From NCBI GenBank assembly GCA_017889545.1, contig JAGFZV010000018.1:1-64000 (forward strand): 64,000 nt of DNA, read 5' to 3'. Positions 53,290 through 62,012 of this stretch are shown in pieces; position 1 is the stretch's first letter, and the number at the start of each line of letters is the position of its first letter. Both the position numbers and the translations under genes were made by a program. Below the pieces are notes generated by a model, which was not told where the DNA came from, did not search any database, and saw only the letters and a list, made by a program, of their open reading frames with translations. The DNA comes from Bacillota bacterium. GTDB taxonomy: Bacteria > Bacillota > Negativicutes > CTSoil-072.

Positions 53290-53342
53290 AAAACGCAAAA
53301 AAGAACAGTACGGCAAAACCATCGATTGGTTCTGCCATACTG
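53290..53342 (-). terminator. Terminator after the thioredoxin-reductase-like gene
   Basis: A stem of about 16 bp with two mismatches (CAGTATGGCAGAACCA outer arm) is followed on the minus strand by TTCTTTTTTGCG. Confidence 0.75.
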
Positions 53343-53369
53343 CAGTTTCCATTTACCCAACGCAAAAAA

Positions 53370-54242
53370 TCATTGTTGCTTGTTCAAATTATCCAGATAA
53401 CTAATCGCAGTATGAACCGCAACCACGCCTTCACCGACCGCTTTGGCAATTTGCCAAGGTTTACCGGTACAATCCCCTGCTGCGAATACGCCTGGTATAT
53501 TCGTTGACATATCCCGGTTAACCTTAATCACCTCATTGGCTAATTCCAATCCTGGCAGTACATTTTCAACCGGATCAGACTGGCGTAGAATAAAGACGCC
53601 ATGCACACTCAGATCCCCCTGATCAGTCACAAGGGTGTCCACCGGTCCAGCGCCTTTCACCGCGCGCGGCTTGGCTTGCAGAATATGAATGGCCGGGCGC
53701 ATATGAGACAAGTCGCCTTTATATTGTGGCAAATACGTTACACTGCGGCAAATTTCACTCAAAAAATCAGCTTCATGTTCTCCTTCCGGCGAATAAGAAA
53801 CTACTGCAACGTCCTTATCTCGATAAAACATTCCGTCGCAGGTTGCACAATAGGCAACCCCACGCCCCAAAAATTCTTTTTCCCCGTTGATCAGAGAAGT
53901 AGCCGCAACACCTGTTGCCAAAATTACCGTTTTCGTTTCATATGTGCCTGCTGGCGTCAAGATAGTAAACATTCCTTCTCCGGGAAAAATTGTCACTACT
54001 TTTTCTTTGATCAATATCGGTTCATGCGCCAAGCAATGCGCTGCAAACTGCTTCATTAATTCCGCCCCTTTGATTTGGGGCAGTCCGAGGTAATTATCGA
54101 TCAAGTGCGCTTTTTGCAATTTACGGCTAAACTCAAGATGTTCAAATAAGGCGACGCTTTTGTTCCGGATCCGTCCAGTCAACGCTGCTTCCAAACCTGC
54201 CGGACCCCCGCCAATAATTGCAATATCGAAAAGCTCTCCCAT
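53370..54242 (-). CDS. Thioredoxin-reductase-like flavoprotein without NADPH motif
   Basis: A 290-residue low-molecular-weight thioredoxin-reductase relative. The FAD motif is IAIIGGGPAGLEAALTGRIRNKSV at residues 7-30, the redox disulfide is GVAYCATCDGMFYRDKDVAV around 130-149, and the closing FAD motif is GVFAAGDCTGKPWQIAKAVGEGVVAV. The second nucleotide fold reads VVSYSPEGEHEADFLSEI where NADPH enzymes have GxGxxA, and the HRRxxxR element is also missing. Ferredoxin-linked clostridial thioredoxin reductases lack the same motifs. The electron donor is therefore probably not NADPH. No thioredoxin gene is adjacent. Confidence 0.8.
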   Translation of the reverse strand: MGELFDIAIIGGGPAGLEAALTGRIRNKSVALFEHLEFSRKLQKAHLIDNYLGLPQIKGAELMKQFAAHCLAHEPILIKEKVVTIFPGEGMFTILTPAGTYETKTVILATGVAATSLINGEKEFLGRGVAYCATCDGMFYRDKDVAVVSYSPEGEHEADFLSEICRSVTYLPQYKGDLSHMRPAIHILQAKPRAVKGAGPVDTLVTDQGDLSVHGVFILRQSDPVENVLPGLELANEVIKVNRDMSTNIPGVFAAGDCTGKPWQIAKAVGEGVVAVHTAISYLDNLNKQQ

Positions 54243-54371
54243 GCTGATCCTCCTTTTGCATTTTATATGCGCTTTGATTTAGTGAAAAAAATCACTTTCA
54301 TTTGCAACCGTATCTCTTTTCTCTATGAATATATTATTCTGCAATTTACCTCTCAAACTCCTGCCTTTTCG

Positions 54372-54420
54372 CAAAGAAAAATTTCCTTCCTCAAAATAAA
54401 TGGAAGGAAATTTTTCTTCT
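54372..54420. terminator. Strong A/T-flanked hairpin
   Basis: Perfect 17-base arms (54374-54390 and 54402-54418) flank an 11-base loop. It lies in the divergent gap before the small zinc-ribbon gene, where it could attenuate that gene or insulate the two transcripts. Confidence 0.6.
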
Positions 54421-54498
54421 TCATGGAATCACAGGCATAAGGGCAGTGTAATGCAATATTTCTTTGCTGCCAAATATATTGCGAGGGAGATGGATTTT

Positions 54499-54723
54499 AT
54501 GGAATTTACTTTGAAGTGCCCGAAATGCAAACAAACATTTCAGGTTTGCCACGAAGATCTGGCAAGAAAAGACTTTTCTCTGCAATGCTGCCATTGCGGC
54601 AACGTGCCCACTCCGGACATCATGACTGCTTATCAAAATGTTGGAAAAACGTTGTCCGACCTTTATGGCTACTGCCAAGGCAATGAACAGGATAGCTGGC
54701 TGCCGCAAAATCAGAAAAAATAA
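54499..54723 (+). CDS. Small zinc-ribbon protein
   Basis: A 74-residue protein with CPKC near the start and CCHCGN at about residues 29-34, a one-finger zinc ribbon, followed by a short charged helical tail with a further Cys. GGGAG lies nine bases before the chosen ATG at 54499; an ATG nine bases upstream (54490) is possible, and a longer frame to 54400 runs back into the hairpin and is unlikely. No function can be assigned. It is isolated on the plus strand between minus-strand genes and converges on serA. Confidence 0.65.
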   Translation: MEFTLKCPKCKQTFQVCHEDLARKDFSLQCCHCGNVPTPDIMTAYQNVGKTLSDLYGYCQGNEQDSWLPQNQKK

Positions 54724-54743
54724 CTGTTTTATTCATTGCTGCT

Positions 54744-56330
54744 TTAGCCTGCGTTAAAATTCACCAGTCTGGCCCCAAGCAGACCTTCAATTGCCCTGAT
54801 TTTCAGCATCACCGGGCTGGGAATATCATTTTCCACACTCATTACCATGATATTCGTCCCGGCTGTTTGCGTGTGTCCAACTTGCATGGCCGCAATATTG
54901 ATGTTATTTTCACCCAATACTGTACCAATCTTGCCAATCATACCCGGTTGGTCAATATGCGGACCAATCAGCAGCCACCCTTCCGGCGCTACGTCGACCC
55001 GATAGCCGTCTATCATCACGATACGGCCTTCATTTTTCCCAAACAGGGTACCGGATACCCGGTGCTCGCCTTTATCGGTTGTCACTTTAATGGTAATCAA
55101 ATTGGCAAAATTGGCAGTATCTTTACTTTTCACCTCTTTAATCCCTATGCCGCGCGATTTGGCAATGATCGGCGCATTAACGTAATTAATATTTTCCTGC
55201 AGGATCGGATTTAATATCCCTTTAACAACTGCCGTTGTCAGCATTTTCGTTTCCACTTCGCTGATTTCCCCATTATACTCGATCTCCGCATTTTGAATTC
55301 GCCCTTCGGCTAAATGAACCGCTAAGCAGCCCATTTTTTCAGCCAAACTGAGGTACGGTCGAATAATCTGCAAAACGTGCTTGGGAATCGGCGCCATATT
55401 GACTGCGGTAGTAATCGGTTCACCACGCAATGCGGCCAATACCCCTTTTGATACGTCTACGGCAACGCCAATTTGCGCTTCTGCGGTCGATGCTCCCAAA
55501 TGCGGAGTCAATACTACTTTGTCCAATGGAAGAAGCGGGCTTTCAGCGGCCAGCGGTTCCTTGGCAAACACATCCAGCGCTGCACCGGCAACCCGTCCCT
55601 CTTGAATCGCCTCTGCCAAAGCAACTTCATCGATCACACCGCCGCGTGCGCAATTGATAATGCGTACGCCTTTTTTTACCTTGGCCAATACTTCTTTGTT
55701 GATCAAATTGCGTGTATCCGGGGTCAGCGGCAAATGGAACGTAATAAAGTCGGCAGTAGTAAAAATTTCTTCCATCTCTACCAAGTCAATATCCAGCGCT
55801 TTCGCCCGCTCCGCACTGATAAACGGATCGTAAGCAATCACATTCATTTCCATGGCTAAGGCCCGTTTGGCAACGCCTGTTCCAATTCTTCCCAACCCTA
55901 AAATTCCCAAAGTTTTTCCGCGCATTTCCACGCCCATGAATTTGCTGCGCTGCCACTCACCGGCCTTGACCGTGGCATGCGCCTGCGGAATATTGCGGGC
56001 CAAAGCCAGCATCATCGCCATGGTATGTTCGGTAGCTGCGATCGTGTTGCCTTCGGGAGCATTCAGTACAATAATCCCTCTTTGCGTTGCCGCTTCCACA
56101 TCAATATTGTCAACACCGACGCCGGCCCGGCCGATCACCTTTAGATTGGCTGCGACATCAATGACCGCTTTCGTTACTTTGGTATCACTCCGTACCACCA
56201 AAGCGTCATATTCAGGAATTATCCGCAGAAGTTCTTCCGGCGGCAGCTTCGTTTTAATATCTACCGTATATTCTTTTTGTAAAATTTCAATTCCTTCCAT
56301 CGAAACTGCATCACTGACTAAGATTTTCAT
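54744..56330 (-). CDS. serA: D-3-phosphoglycerate dehydrogenase
   Basis: A 528-residue enzyme that oxidises 3-phosphoglycerate to 3-phosphohydroxypyruvate, the entry to serine synthesis. The catalytic domain has GRAGVGVDNIDVEAATQRGIIVLNAP, the NAD motif LGILGLGRIGTGVAKRA, NCARGGVIDE with the active-site Arg region, and the His in LTPHLGASTAEAQ. After about residue 320 come the intervening substrate-binding domain and a C-terminal ACT domain (HIDQPGMIGKIGTVLGENNINIAAMQVG) for serine feedback. The ATG at 56330 follows GGAGG by nine bases. It lies 43 bases behind serC, under the same T-box leader. Confidence 0.95.
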   Translation of the reverse strand: MKILVSDAVSMEGIEILQKEYTVDIKTKLPPEELLRIIPEYDALVVRSDTKVTKAVIDVAANLKVIGRAGVGVDNIDVEAATQRGIIVLNAPEGNTIAATEHTMAMMLALARNIPQAHATVKAGEWQRSKFMGVEMRGKTLGILGLGRIGTGVAKRALAMEMNVIAYDPFISAERAKALDIDLVEMEEIFTTADFITFHLPLTPDTRNLINKEVLAKVKKGVRIINCARGGVIDEVALAEAIQEGRVAGAALDVFAKEPLAAESPLLPLDKVVLTPHLGASTAEAQIGVAVDVSKGVLAALRGEPITTAVNMAPIPKHVLQIIRPYLSLAEKMGCLAVHLAEGRIQNAEIEYNGEISEVETKMLTTAVVKGILNPILQENINYVNAPIIAKSRGIGIKEVKSKDTANFANLITIKVTTDKGEHRVSGTLFGKNEGRIVMIDGYRVDVAPEGWLLIGPHIDQPGMIGKIGTVLGENNINIAAMQVGHTQTAGTNIMVMSVENDIPSPVMLKIRAIEGLLGARLVNFNAG

Positions 56331-56373
56331 CGTATAAACCCTCCATATTATCATCGTTTTCTTATTTTAGTAC

Positions 56374-57474
56374 TTAGGCGTTCGTTTTTTGAAATTCCAC
56401 CATGAACGTCTGCAGCGCTTTGCAGGATTCATAGGGGACCGCATTATAGAAAGAAGCCCGGCAGCCGCCGACCGACCTGTGTCCGGCCAGACCCACAAAA
56501 CCTGCTTTTTTTGCCTGTTCCAGGAACTTTTTTTCCAATTCTTCGTCAGCCAGACGGAATGTGATATTCATGATGGATCGGGCTTCAATCTGAGCATGTC
56601 CAACATAAAATCCCTTGCTGGCGTCAATAGTGTCATAAATCAGAGCCGCTTTTTCCTGGTTACGCTGGTATATCGCTTCCAATCCACCCTGTTCTTTGAC
56701 CCACTCCAAAACCAGGCCCATAATATAAATTCCAAAAACAGGCGGAGTATTGTACAAAGAATTGTTTTTTGCGTGCGTCGCGTAGCGCAGCATGGTTGGA
56801 ATGTTCGGATTGGCCGTTTCCAAAAGGCTGCGGCGAATAATAACCACGGTCACTCCTGAAGGCCCAAGATTTTTTTGCGCTCCGGCATAAATCAAACCAA
56901 ATTTACTAACATCAATTGGCCGGGCCAAAATATCACTGGACATATCTGCAATTAGTGGAACACTTCCGGTGTCAGGAAAGGTTTTCCACTCCGTCCCAAA
57001 AATCGTATTATTGGAGGTGATGTGGAGATATGCCGAATCAACATCATATTGCAATTCATCGTTGCCGGGGATCCGGCGATAATTTCCTTCCTTGGCACTG
57101 GCAGCTTGAAAAACATCACCGATTTTCTTTCCCTCTTCATACGCTTTTTCCGACCAGGAACCGGTCATAACATAACCGGCCTTTTTCCCGGCGGACAAGA
57201 AATTCATCGGCACCATGGCAAACTGAAGACTAGCGCCACCCTGCAGGAAAAGCACCTCATAATCTTCTGGAATCGCTAATAAATCCCGCAATAATGCAAT
57301 CGTCTGATTATGTACTTTTTCGTATTCTTTACTGCGATGGCTCATTTCCATAATAGACATGCCCACACCTTGAAAATCAAGAAATTGAGCTTGCGCTTTT
57401 TGCAGTACCTCGAGCGGAAGAGCGGCCGGTCCGGCATTAAAATTATGTGCTCTAAAGATCGTATTTTTGTTCAT
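56374..57474 (-). CDS. serC: Phosphoserine aminotransferase
   Basis: A 366-residue pyridoxal-phosphate enzyme that makes phosphoserine from 3-phosphohydroxypyruvate and glutamate. It has the start FNAGPAALPLEVLQKAQ, EVLFLQGGASLQFAMVPMNFL near 70-90, the PLP lysine in GLIYAGAQKNLGPSGVTVVIIRR near 190, and the C-terminal GLAGHRSVGGCRASFYNAVP. The start is the ATG at 57474, eight bases after GGGAGG; an ATG 21 bases upstream is possible. It is the first gene of serC-serA and is controlled by a T-box leader. Confidence 0.95.
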   Translation of the reverse strand: MNKNTIFRAHNFNAGPAALPLEVLQKAQAQFLDFQGVGMSIMEMSHRSKEYEKVHNQTIALLRDLLAIPEDYEVLFLQGGASLQFAMVPMNFLSAGKKAGYVMTGSWSEKAYEEGKKIGDVFQAASAKEGNYRRIPGNDELQYDVDSAYLHITSNNTIFGTEWKTFPDTGSVPLIADMSSDILARPIDVSKFGLIYAGAQKNLGPSGVTVVIIRRSLLETANPNIPTMLRYATHAKNNSLYNTPPVFGIYIMGLVLEWVKEQGGLEAIYQRNQEKAALIYDTIDASKGFYVGHAQIEARSIMNITFRLADEELEKKFLEQAKKAGFVGLAGHRSVGGCRASFYNAVPYESCKALQTFMVEFQKTNA

Positions 57475-57516
57475 TTCCTGTTCCTCCCTATTCATATTGT
57501 GCTTGCATTAGCAGAT

Positions 57517-57847
57517 AAAAAACCTCTCGCCCAGACAAAATATTCTTGTCTGGGGCGAGAGGTACTCCCACGGTGCCACCCAGTTTAAGCTTTTAAGAAA
57601 ACATGGATCCGGCAAAGAATATAAAAAACCCTCATCCCTATAGGGACGAGAGTTATTCCCGCGTTGCCACCCATGTTGCCTTTCAGCCAACTTTATCCGC
57701 TATATCGGGCGGGACCCGTCATGATTCATCATCAGCCACTCCCGGGTGGAATCCATCAATCCGATCTACCGGTTCGCACCAATCACCGGCTCTCTGAAGA
57801 TCGTACAGAACAGACTTCCCGTTCATCGTGTCGTCACTATTGACTTG
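57517..57847 (-). promoter_or_regulatory. T-box leader of serC-serA with two tandem terminator modules
   Basis: Read on the minus strand, one stem I region (about 57830-57690, with AGAGAGCCGG and GCGAACCGGT) is followed by two T-box sequences. The first is TGGGTGGCAACGCGGGAA (57656-57673), with its terminator at 57622-57655. About 40 bases later comes a second, TGGGTGGCACCGTGGGAG (57565-57582), with a 16-bp terminator at 57517-57562. Only one stem I and specifier region is evident. Uncharged serine tRNA is the expected effector from the genes controlled; the specifier codon was not read with certainty. Confidence 0.9.
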
Positions 57848-57853
57848 CTTATG

Positions 57854-57882
57854 ATTATAATTTATGTTCCTGAGAAAGTCAA
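57854..57882 (-). promoter_or_regulatory. Sigma-A promoter of serC-serA
   Basis: On the minus strand TTGACT (57877-57882) and a perfect TATAAT (57854-57859) are 17 bases apart, just before the T-box leader. Confidence 0.85.
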
Positions 57883-57918
57883 GTGTCTTTTTGCAAAAGT
57901 CAATTTGTTAATTGACCC

Positions 57919-58635
57919 CTACTTTGTTCCTACATGAACAGCCGTAATTCCTCCTGTTAATTCAAAAAAATGGGCTTCTTTTAAACCGGCCCGTTCAAAT
58001 AAGTCGCGAATTTCCTTTTGATGCGGATATGCTTTTAATGATTCCGGCAGCCAGCGATAAGGTCCTTCACGGCCCACACCCAATTTCCCGAGCAAAGGAA
58101 GCAAGTGCTCGAAATAGAGGTAATACAATTGTTTGAAAACCGGCGCAGACGGTTTCGCCAGTTCCAAGGATACAACCCGTCCACCGGGACGAACAACCCG
58201 CCGCATTTCCGTCAATGTTTGTAAAATATCCGGCACATTACGCAAGCCAAATGCAATTGTCGCGCAGTCAAACGCATCATCCGCAAAAGGCAAAGCCATT
58301 GCGTTGCCTTCTATTAATTCAATTCTCTCGCTATAAGGCGTTTTTGCAATGTTCTCAGCCGCTACAGAAAGCATTGGCGGGGAAAAATCCAATCCGGTCA
58401 CATGGCCGTTCGGCCCGACAATTTCCGCCTCGGCAATAACCATCATGCCTGTACCGCAGCAAACATCCAACGCCTTTCCACCCGCCTTCAGTCCAGTTTG
58501 CCGGATGGAAAACCGCCGCCAGTAACGATCCTGATTAAAACTTAGCACCGTATTCAACAAGTCATACCGGCGCGCAATCGCAGCAAAAACAGACTGTACA
58601 TGCGCTTCCTTGTCTTTTCCTTTTAATTTTGCCAA
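57919..58635 (-). CDS. ubiE: Demethylmenaquinone methyltransferase
   Basis: A 238-residue UbiE/MenG methyltransferase, the last step of menaquinone synthesis. Family signatures are VFAAIARRYDLLNTVLSFNQDRYWRRF near the start, SAM motif I ALDVCCGTGMMVIAEAE at about 55-71, GLDFSPPMLSVA, and NAMALPFADDAFDCATIAFGLRNVPD (about 110-135). The C-terminal YRWLPESLKAYPHQKEIRDLFERAGL is typical. The start is a TTG at 58635, seven bases after GGAGGG. It implies a quinone pool, though no other men gene lies in the window. Confidence 0.92.
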   Translation of the reverse strand: MAKLKGKDKEAHVQSVFAAIARRYDLLNTVLSFNQDRYWRRFSIRQTGLKAGGKALDVCCGTGMMVIAEAEIVGPNGHVTGLDFSPPMLSVAAENIAKTPYSERIELIEGNAMALPFADDAFDCATIAFGLRNVPDILQTLTEMRRVVRPGGRVVSLELAKPSAPVFKQLYYLYFEHLLPLLGKLGVGREGPYRWLPESLKAYPHQKEIRDLFERAGLKEAHFFELTGGITAVHVGTK

Positions 58636-58731
58636 AAAACGTCCCTCCTTCGGTGACCTTATATAATTCCAGCCAAGCTACAGGAATTCCTTGTACACAG
58701 CAAGAATATTTTAATGTGAAAAGGGGGTCAT

Positions 58732-59238
58732 ATGATGACAAAAGAAATCGCATACCAAGAATATTCTTCGACCGTTCTGGAAACAATCAGTAAAGGGGCT
58801 TTTTTGACGACAAACGCCGGCGGTCGTTCAAACACCATGACCATTGGCTGGGGATCCATCGGCGTAATGTGGGGATTACCAGTGTTCACCGTTCTCGTGC
58901 GAAAATCCCGCTATACTTATGAATTAATTGAAAACAGCAGCGCTTTCACCGTAAGCATCCCTTTGCATGACATGCAGGCCGCTCTGGCACTGTGCGGCAG
59001 CAAATCCGGCCGGGATATGGATAAATTCGCTGCCGCCGGCTTGAAACTGCAACCGGGTCAAAAAGTATCTGTGCCGGTAATCGGCGGCTGCGGGTTGCAT
59101 TACGAATGCGAAATTCTTTACAAAAGCGCAATGGATCCAGCGCAGCTCGATCCCGCTATCCAAAAGAATGCTTACAAAGACGGCGATTATCATACTTTCT
59201 ATCATGGTAAAATTGTCGCCTGCTATCTTGATGATTAA
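58732..59238 (+). CDS. Flavin reductase-like (FMN-binding split barrel) protein
   Basis: A 168-residue protein of the flavin-reductase-like domain family. KGAFLTTNAGGRSNTMTIGWGSIGVMWGLPVFTVLVRKSRYTYELIENSSAFTVSIPL carries the FMN-binding turns, and GRDMDKFAAAGLKLQPGQKVSVPVIGGCGLHYECEIL the second half. Related proteins in anaerobes are FMN-dependent reductases or oxygen and peroxide detoxifiers of uncertain substrate. AAAGGGGG precedes the double ATG. It is a single gene ending at a terminator shared with the convergent protease gene. Confidence 0.8.
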   Translation: MMTKEIAYQEYSSTVLETISKGAFLTTNAGGRSNTMTIGWGSIGVMWGLPVFTVLVRKSRYTYELIENSSAFTVSIPLHDMQAALALCGSKSGRDMDKFAAAGLKLQPGQKVSVPVIGGCGLHYECEILYKSAMDPAQLDPAIQKNAYKDGDYHTFYHGKIVACYLDD

Positions 59239-59263
59239 AAAAGCAGCGAACTTTAAAAAACGA

Positions 59264-59313
59264 TGAAAAAACACCTCTTATGTGTATTGTGTTCACATGG
59301 GAGGTGTTTTTTG
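59264..59313. terminator. Bidirectional terminator
   Basis: AAAAAACACCTC and GAGGTGTTTTTT arms with an inner ATGTG/CACAT stem lie between two converging genes. Confidence 0.8.
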
Positions 59314-59328
59314 TGGTAAGAAGCGCCC

Positions 59329-60375
59329 TTATTTCAATTTTCCGCTCCATTGGCGAAGGCTGTCAAGATACAGTCCTGCTAGGTTCGCCAGATCGATTTG
59401 AGCCGCGTTTGCATCCTGTTCAGATATGGTTGTGATCAAACGGCCTTCATAATAGATGTGAACTGCATTCTCATCTTCACTGAGAACAAAATGATCCGTG
59501 GAAAAATCCGGCGTCTGCGCCGTTCTATACAAAGCTCCGGCTGCAAAATAAGCCCGATAAAAAGGTTTATAATTGTCGTAGCTGACCCGGAACGTTGGTA
59601 AAGTCCACTCTCCTTGGGCTACTCGCGCTGTTTCCCCCTCAATGACGGCTTGCGGATATACTCCCGCCTGACTGATCTGTTTTTTCAACAATGCAGCACG
59701 GGTATCTGGTTCAGGGTGAGACGAAAACAGCCCGTAACTTGGTTTGTTTTCCATGTCAGCCAATTTTTGCATAGCCAACAGCATACTATACGGATTGTAG
59801 CCAGCCTTATAGGAATGAATAAAACCCAGGCGATCCGCTTCCCGTTCATCTTCACGGCTATAACCGGCCATCAAGGCATTATAGGCTAGATTTTGCAAAA
59901 AAACGCCGCGATCGCCAAAAATCAGGCCAAACAAAATACTCATTGTCAAGCTTTTTTCCATTTGGCGAACAGTATGCCGCTTCGCAACATGACCCAGTTC
60001 ATGACCTAGAACTCCTGCCAATTCCTCATCAGAAGGCATATAATCAATCAATCCCTGGAAAACGTAGATAAAACCGCCAGGGAGCGCCAAGGCATTGACG
60101 TCTTTCGATTTCAACACTTTAAACGTATAGGGAAGATCTTTACGGTCAGTCACCGCTACCAAATTTGCACCGATTCTGGCCACTCTGGCTTGCAGTTCTG
60201 CATCTTCAACAAGGCCGTATTTCTTTTCCAAGTCATTGGCGACCTTACGGCCAATATCGATTTCTTCTTTCGTCCCAATCAACGCTGCCTCAGCCGTCGA
60301 TAACCCCAAAAAACCGGCCAAAACTGCAACACAAATCAGCAGACTTGCTACTCTACGCCACATTGATATCAACAT
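59329..60375 (-). CDS. Secreted M48-family metalloprotease
   Basis: A protein of about 348 residues with an N-terminal signal peptide (hydrophobic core VASLLICVAVLAGFLGLSTAEA). The zinc motif HELGHVAKRH is at about residues 142-151 and the third ligand region is in YSREDEREADRLGFIHSYKAGYNP. It resembles BepA/LoiP-type periplasmic proteases, which act in envelope quality control; this fits a diderm cell. A C-terminal domain of about 110 residues (VIEGETARVAQGEWTLPTFRVSYDNYKPFYRAYFAAGALYR onward) is not a recognised TPR. The ATG at 60375 has AAGGCGG six bases upstream. Confidence 0.87.
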   Translation of the reverse strand: MLISMWRRVASLLICVAVLAGFLGLSTAEAALIGTKEEIDIGRKVANDLEKKYGLVEDAELQARVARIGANLVAVTDRKDLPYTFKVLKSKDVNALALPGGFIYVFQGLIDYMPSDEELAGVLGHELGHVAKRHTVRQMEKSLTMSILFGLIFGDRGVFLQNLAYNALMAGYSREDEREADRLGFIHSYKAGYNPYSMLLAMQKLADMENKPSYGLFSSHPEPDTRAALLKKQISQAGVYPQAVIEGETARVAQGEWTLPTFRVSYDNYKPFYRAYFAAGALYRTAQTPDFSTDHFVLSEDENAVHIYYEGRLITTISEQDANAAQIDLANLAGLYLDSLRQWSGKLK

Positions 60376-60423
60376 CACCACCGCCTTTTTGCCTATTCTA
60401 CAATGCTCAGATCGATGGTTCTC

Positions 60424-61989
60424 CTATTTGTTTTTCGTCGAATTCTTTTTCAACCATTTACGTGCTGATTTACAAAAACGTTGCCAATCATCCCAAAATT
60501 CTGTTTGCTTATTTTGCATTTCATGCGCCTGCCATCCCATCAGAAGGCCGGCATCCCTATGCAAGGCCCGGCTGGAACGTGTTTGAAGCCACTCATTCAA
60601 TAACAACGCCGTTGCTTGGGTATCCCGCATAAAACCCAGCCCGTCCTGCAGTTTTTTCAAACGGCCGAGCAACTTGCCTGTATTGTCCGCCTGGTCCGAA
60701 AAAGCCTCCAGCATATAACGAAGTTTCTTACCGCGAATGCGCAAAGCATGCAGCGAAACCGGATCTGTCAAATCTAAACTTTCACCTGTTTTTAAAAGCT
60801 CCTCCAGCCAATCGCACACACGAATAGAAATGAATGCATGCAACGACTTTCCACTGGTTTCTTTTACGATTTCGGCAGTTTCCATCAGGTTCGCCAACCA
60901 AGACCACAACCCTAAATACACCGCCGTTGCAGATCCTCCGCGCAAAGGATTTGCAAATTCCTTTAACGCTGCTTGCCGTTCATCAGCAAGCACATCGGTC
61001 AGCCAAAGGCGTCCGCTGACGGTGATTAATTCACTGTCAAGTACACCCTGCCAACTTTGTGCCGCCACATCGAGTTGTCGTAAACTTCCTGATGCAGCTC
61101 CTAATTGGAACAATTCAGCCTGATAACGCTCGTATTCATCTGCTGGCAGCAGCGGTTTGGCAAAAGACAGGGCGGCCCGCAAACGGCGAAGATGAATTCG
61201 CAGGCGGTGCAGCGTTTCCGGCTCCTGGCTATTTTGCAAAAACATTTCTTCGGCATTCAGCACTTCGATTAAAATGGCGGTTAAAAATTGCGGCATGACT
61301 GAAAGCACCGGCTCAGTTCCCTGTAACTGGCAAGCTGCAGGTTTACTGTTGATCTCAATTTCATCCTGCAAACCTGCTAATTGCAACCCTCGAAAATACT
61401 TGCTGCGCGGTTCTACGCGCAGAGGAAACGCCTTGGCTAATTCAGAACCTAATGTCAGTACAGCGGAAGGATGCCCTGCCTTTAATTCCAATTCCACTTC
61501 ACAAATCGGTTCTGTTTGACCGCCTGCGATAATCTCGCCAAGATCAATCGCCAATTCAATACAACTGCCATCCACGGTTGTAACATCCCGTTTATAGCGG
61601 GAAAAGCGGGTAGCGAAAATCGCTTCCAATGGTTCCTTGCCAATCACTTTATGAAGTCGTTCCCCTGCCGGAGTGCCCAGAAACACAGCAACGGAAGGCT
61701 CTTGTTCCGTCAAAACGGTCGTATATTCTTCACGCCGGTGAAGACCTCCATCAGAAATCCCTCCCGCTTTCACAGTCGCCAGCCACTGCCCTTCTTCCAT
61801 GCGGATGCGGTATGCCATTTGCGCTTTTTGCAACTGTCCCGACGGAGTATCATAATACTGCGACTCTAGAAAATCTTGCTTAACAGCGCCTACACTTCCG
61901 GTTACCGGCAATAATTCAGTTTCTGCCATTTGTTGCCAACATTCCGGTTCAAGGAGTTTCAACTTCAGTTCCGTTTCGATATAACTCAC
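60424..61989 (-). CDS. CYTH and CHAD domain protein
   Basis: A 521-residue fusion. Residues 1-200 are a CYTH (triphosphate tunnel) domain starting YIETELKLKLL, the ExExK motif, with REEYTTVL, FATRFSRYKRDVTTVDGSCIELAIDLGEI and CEVELELKAGHPSAV. Residues about 220-515 are a CHAD helical domain (HRLRIHLRRLRAALSFAKPLL, LHALRIRGKKLRYMLEAFSD) with its conserved histidines and basic patches, which bind polyphosphate. CYTH-CHAD proteins are probable inorganic triphosphatases or polyphosphate-linked proteins. The next gene downstream on the thiE side is a SixA-type phosphatase, a frequent neighbour. Confidence 0.87.
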   Translation of the reverse strand: MSYIETELKLKLLEPECWQQMAETELLPVTGSVGAVKQDFLESQYYDTPSGQLQKAQMAYRIRMEEGQWLATVKAGGISDGGLHRREEYTTVLTEQEPSVAVFLGTPAGERLHKVIGKEPLEAIFATRFSRYKRDVTTVDGSCIELAIDLGEIIAGGQTEPICEVELELKAGHPSAVLTLGSELAKAFPLRVEPRSKYFRGLQLAGLQDEIEINSKPAACQLQGTEPVLSVMPQFLTAILIEVLNAEEMFLQNSQEPETLHRLRIHLRRLRAALSFAKPLLPADEYERYQAELFQLGAASGSLRQLDVAAQSWQGVLDSELITVSGRLWLTDVLADERQAALKEFANPLRGGSATAVYLGLWSWLANLMETAEIVKETSGKSLHAFISIRVCDWLEELLKTGESLDLTDPVSLHALRIRGKKLRYMLEAFSDQADNTGKLLGRLKKLQDGLGFMRDTQATALLLNEWLQTRSSRALHRDAGLLMGWQAHEMQNKQTEFWDDWQRFCKSARKWLKKNSTKNK

Positions 61990-62012
61990 TAAAATGACCC
62001 TCCTTTTCTAAT

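Noticed and set aside
53153-53290. T-box leader for serS
   Set aside because: No GGGTGGNACCGCG-like sequence or terminator pair was found upstream of serS; only serC-serA has one.
57690-57760. Reading a definite serine specifier codon in the T-box stem I
   Set aside because: Several alignments of the specifier loop were possible and gave different codons, so no codon is claimed.
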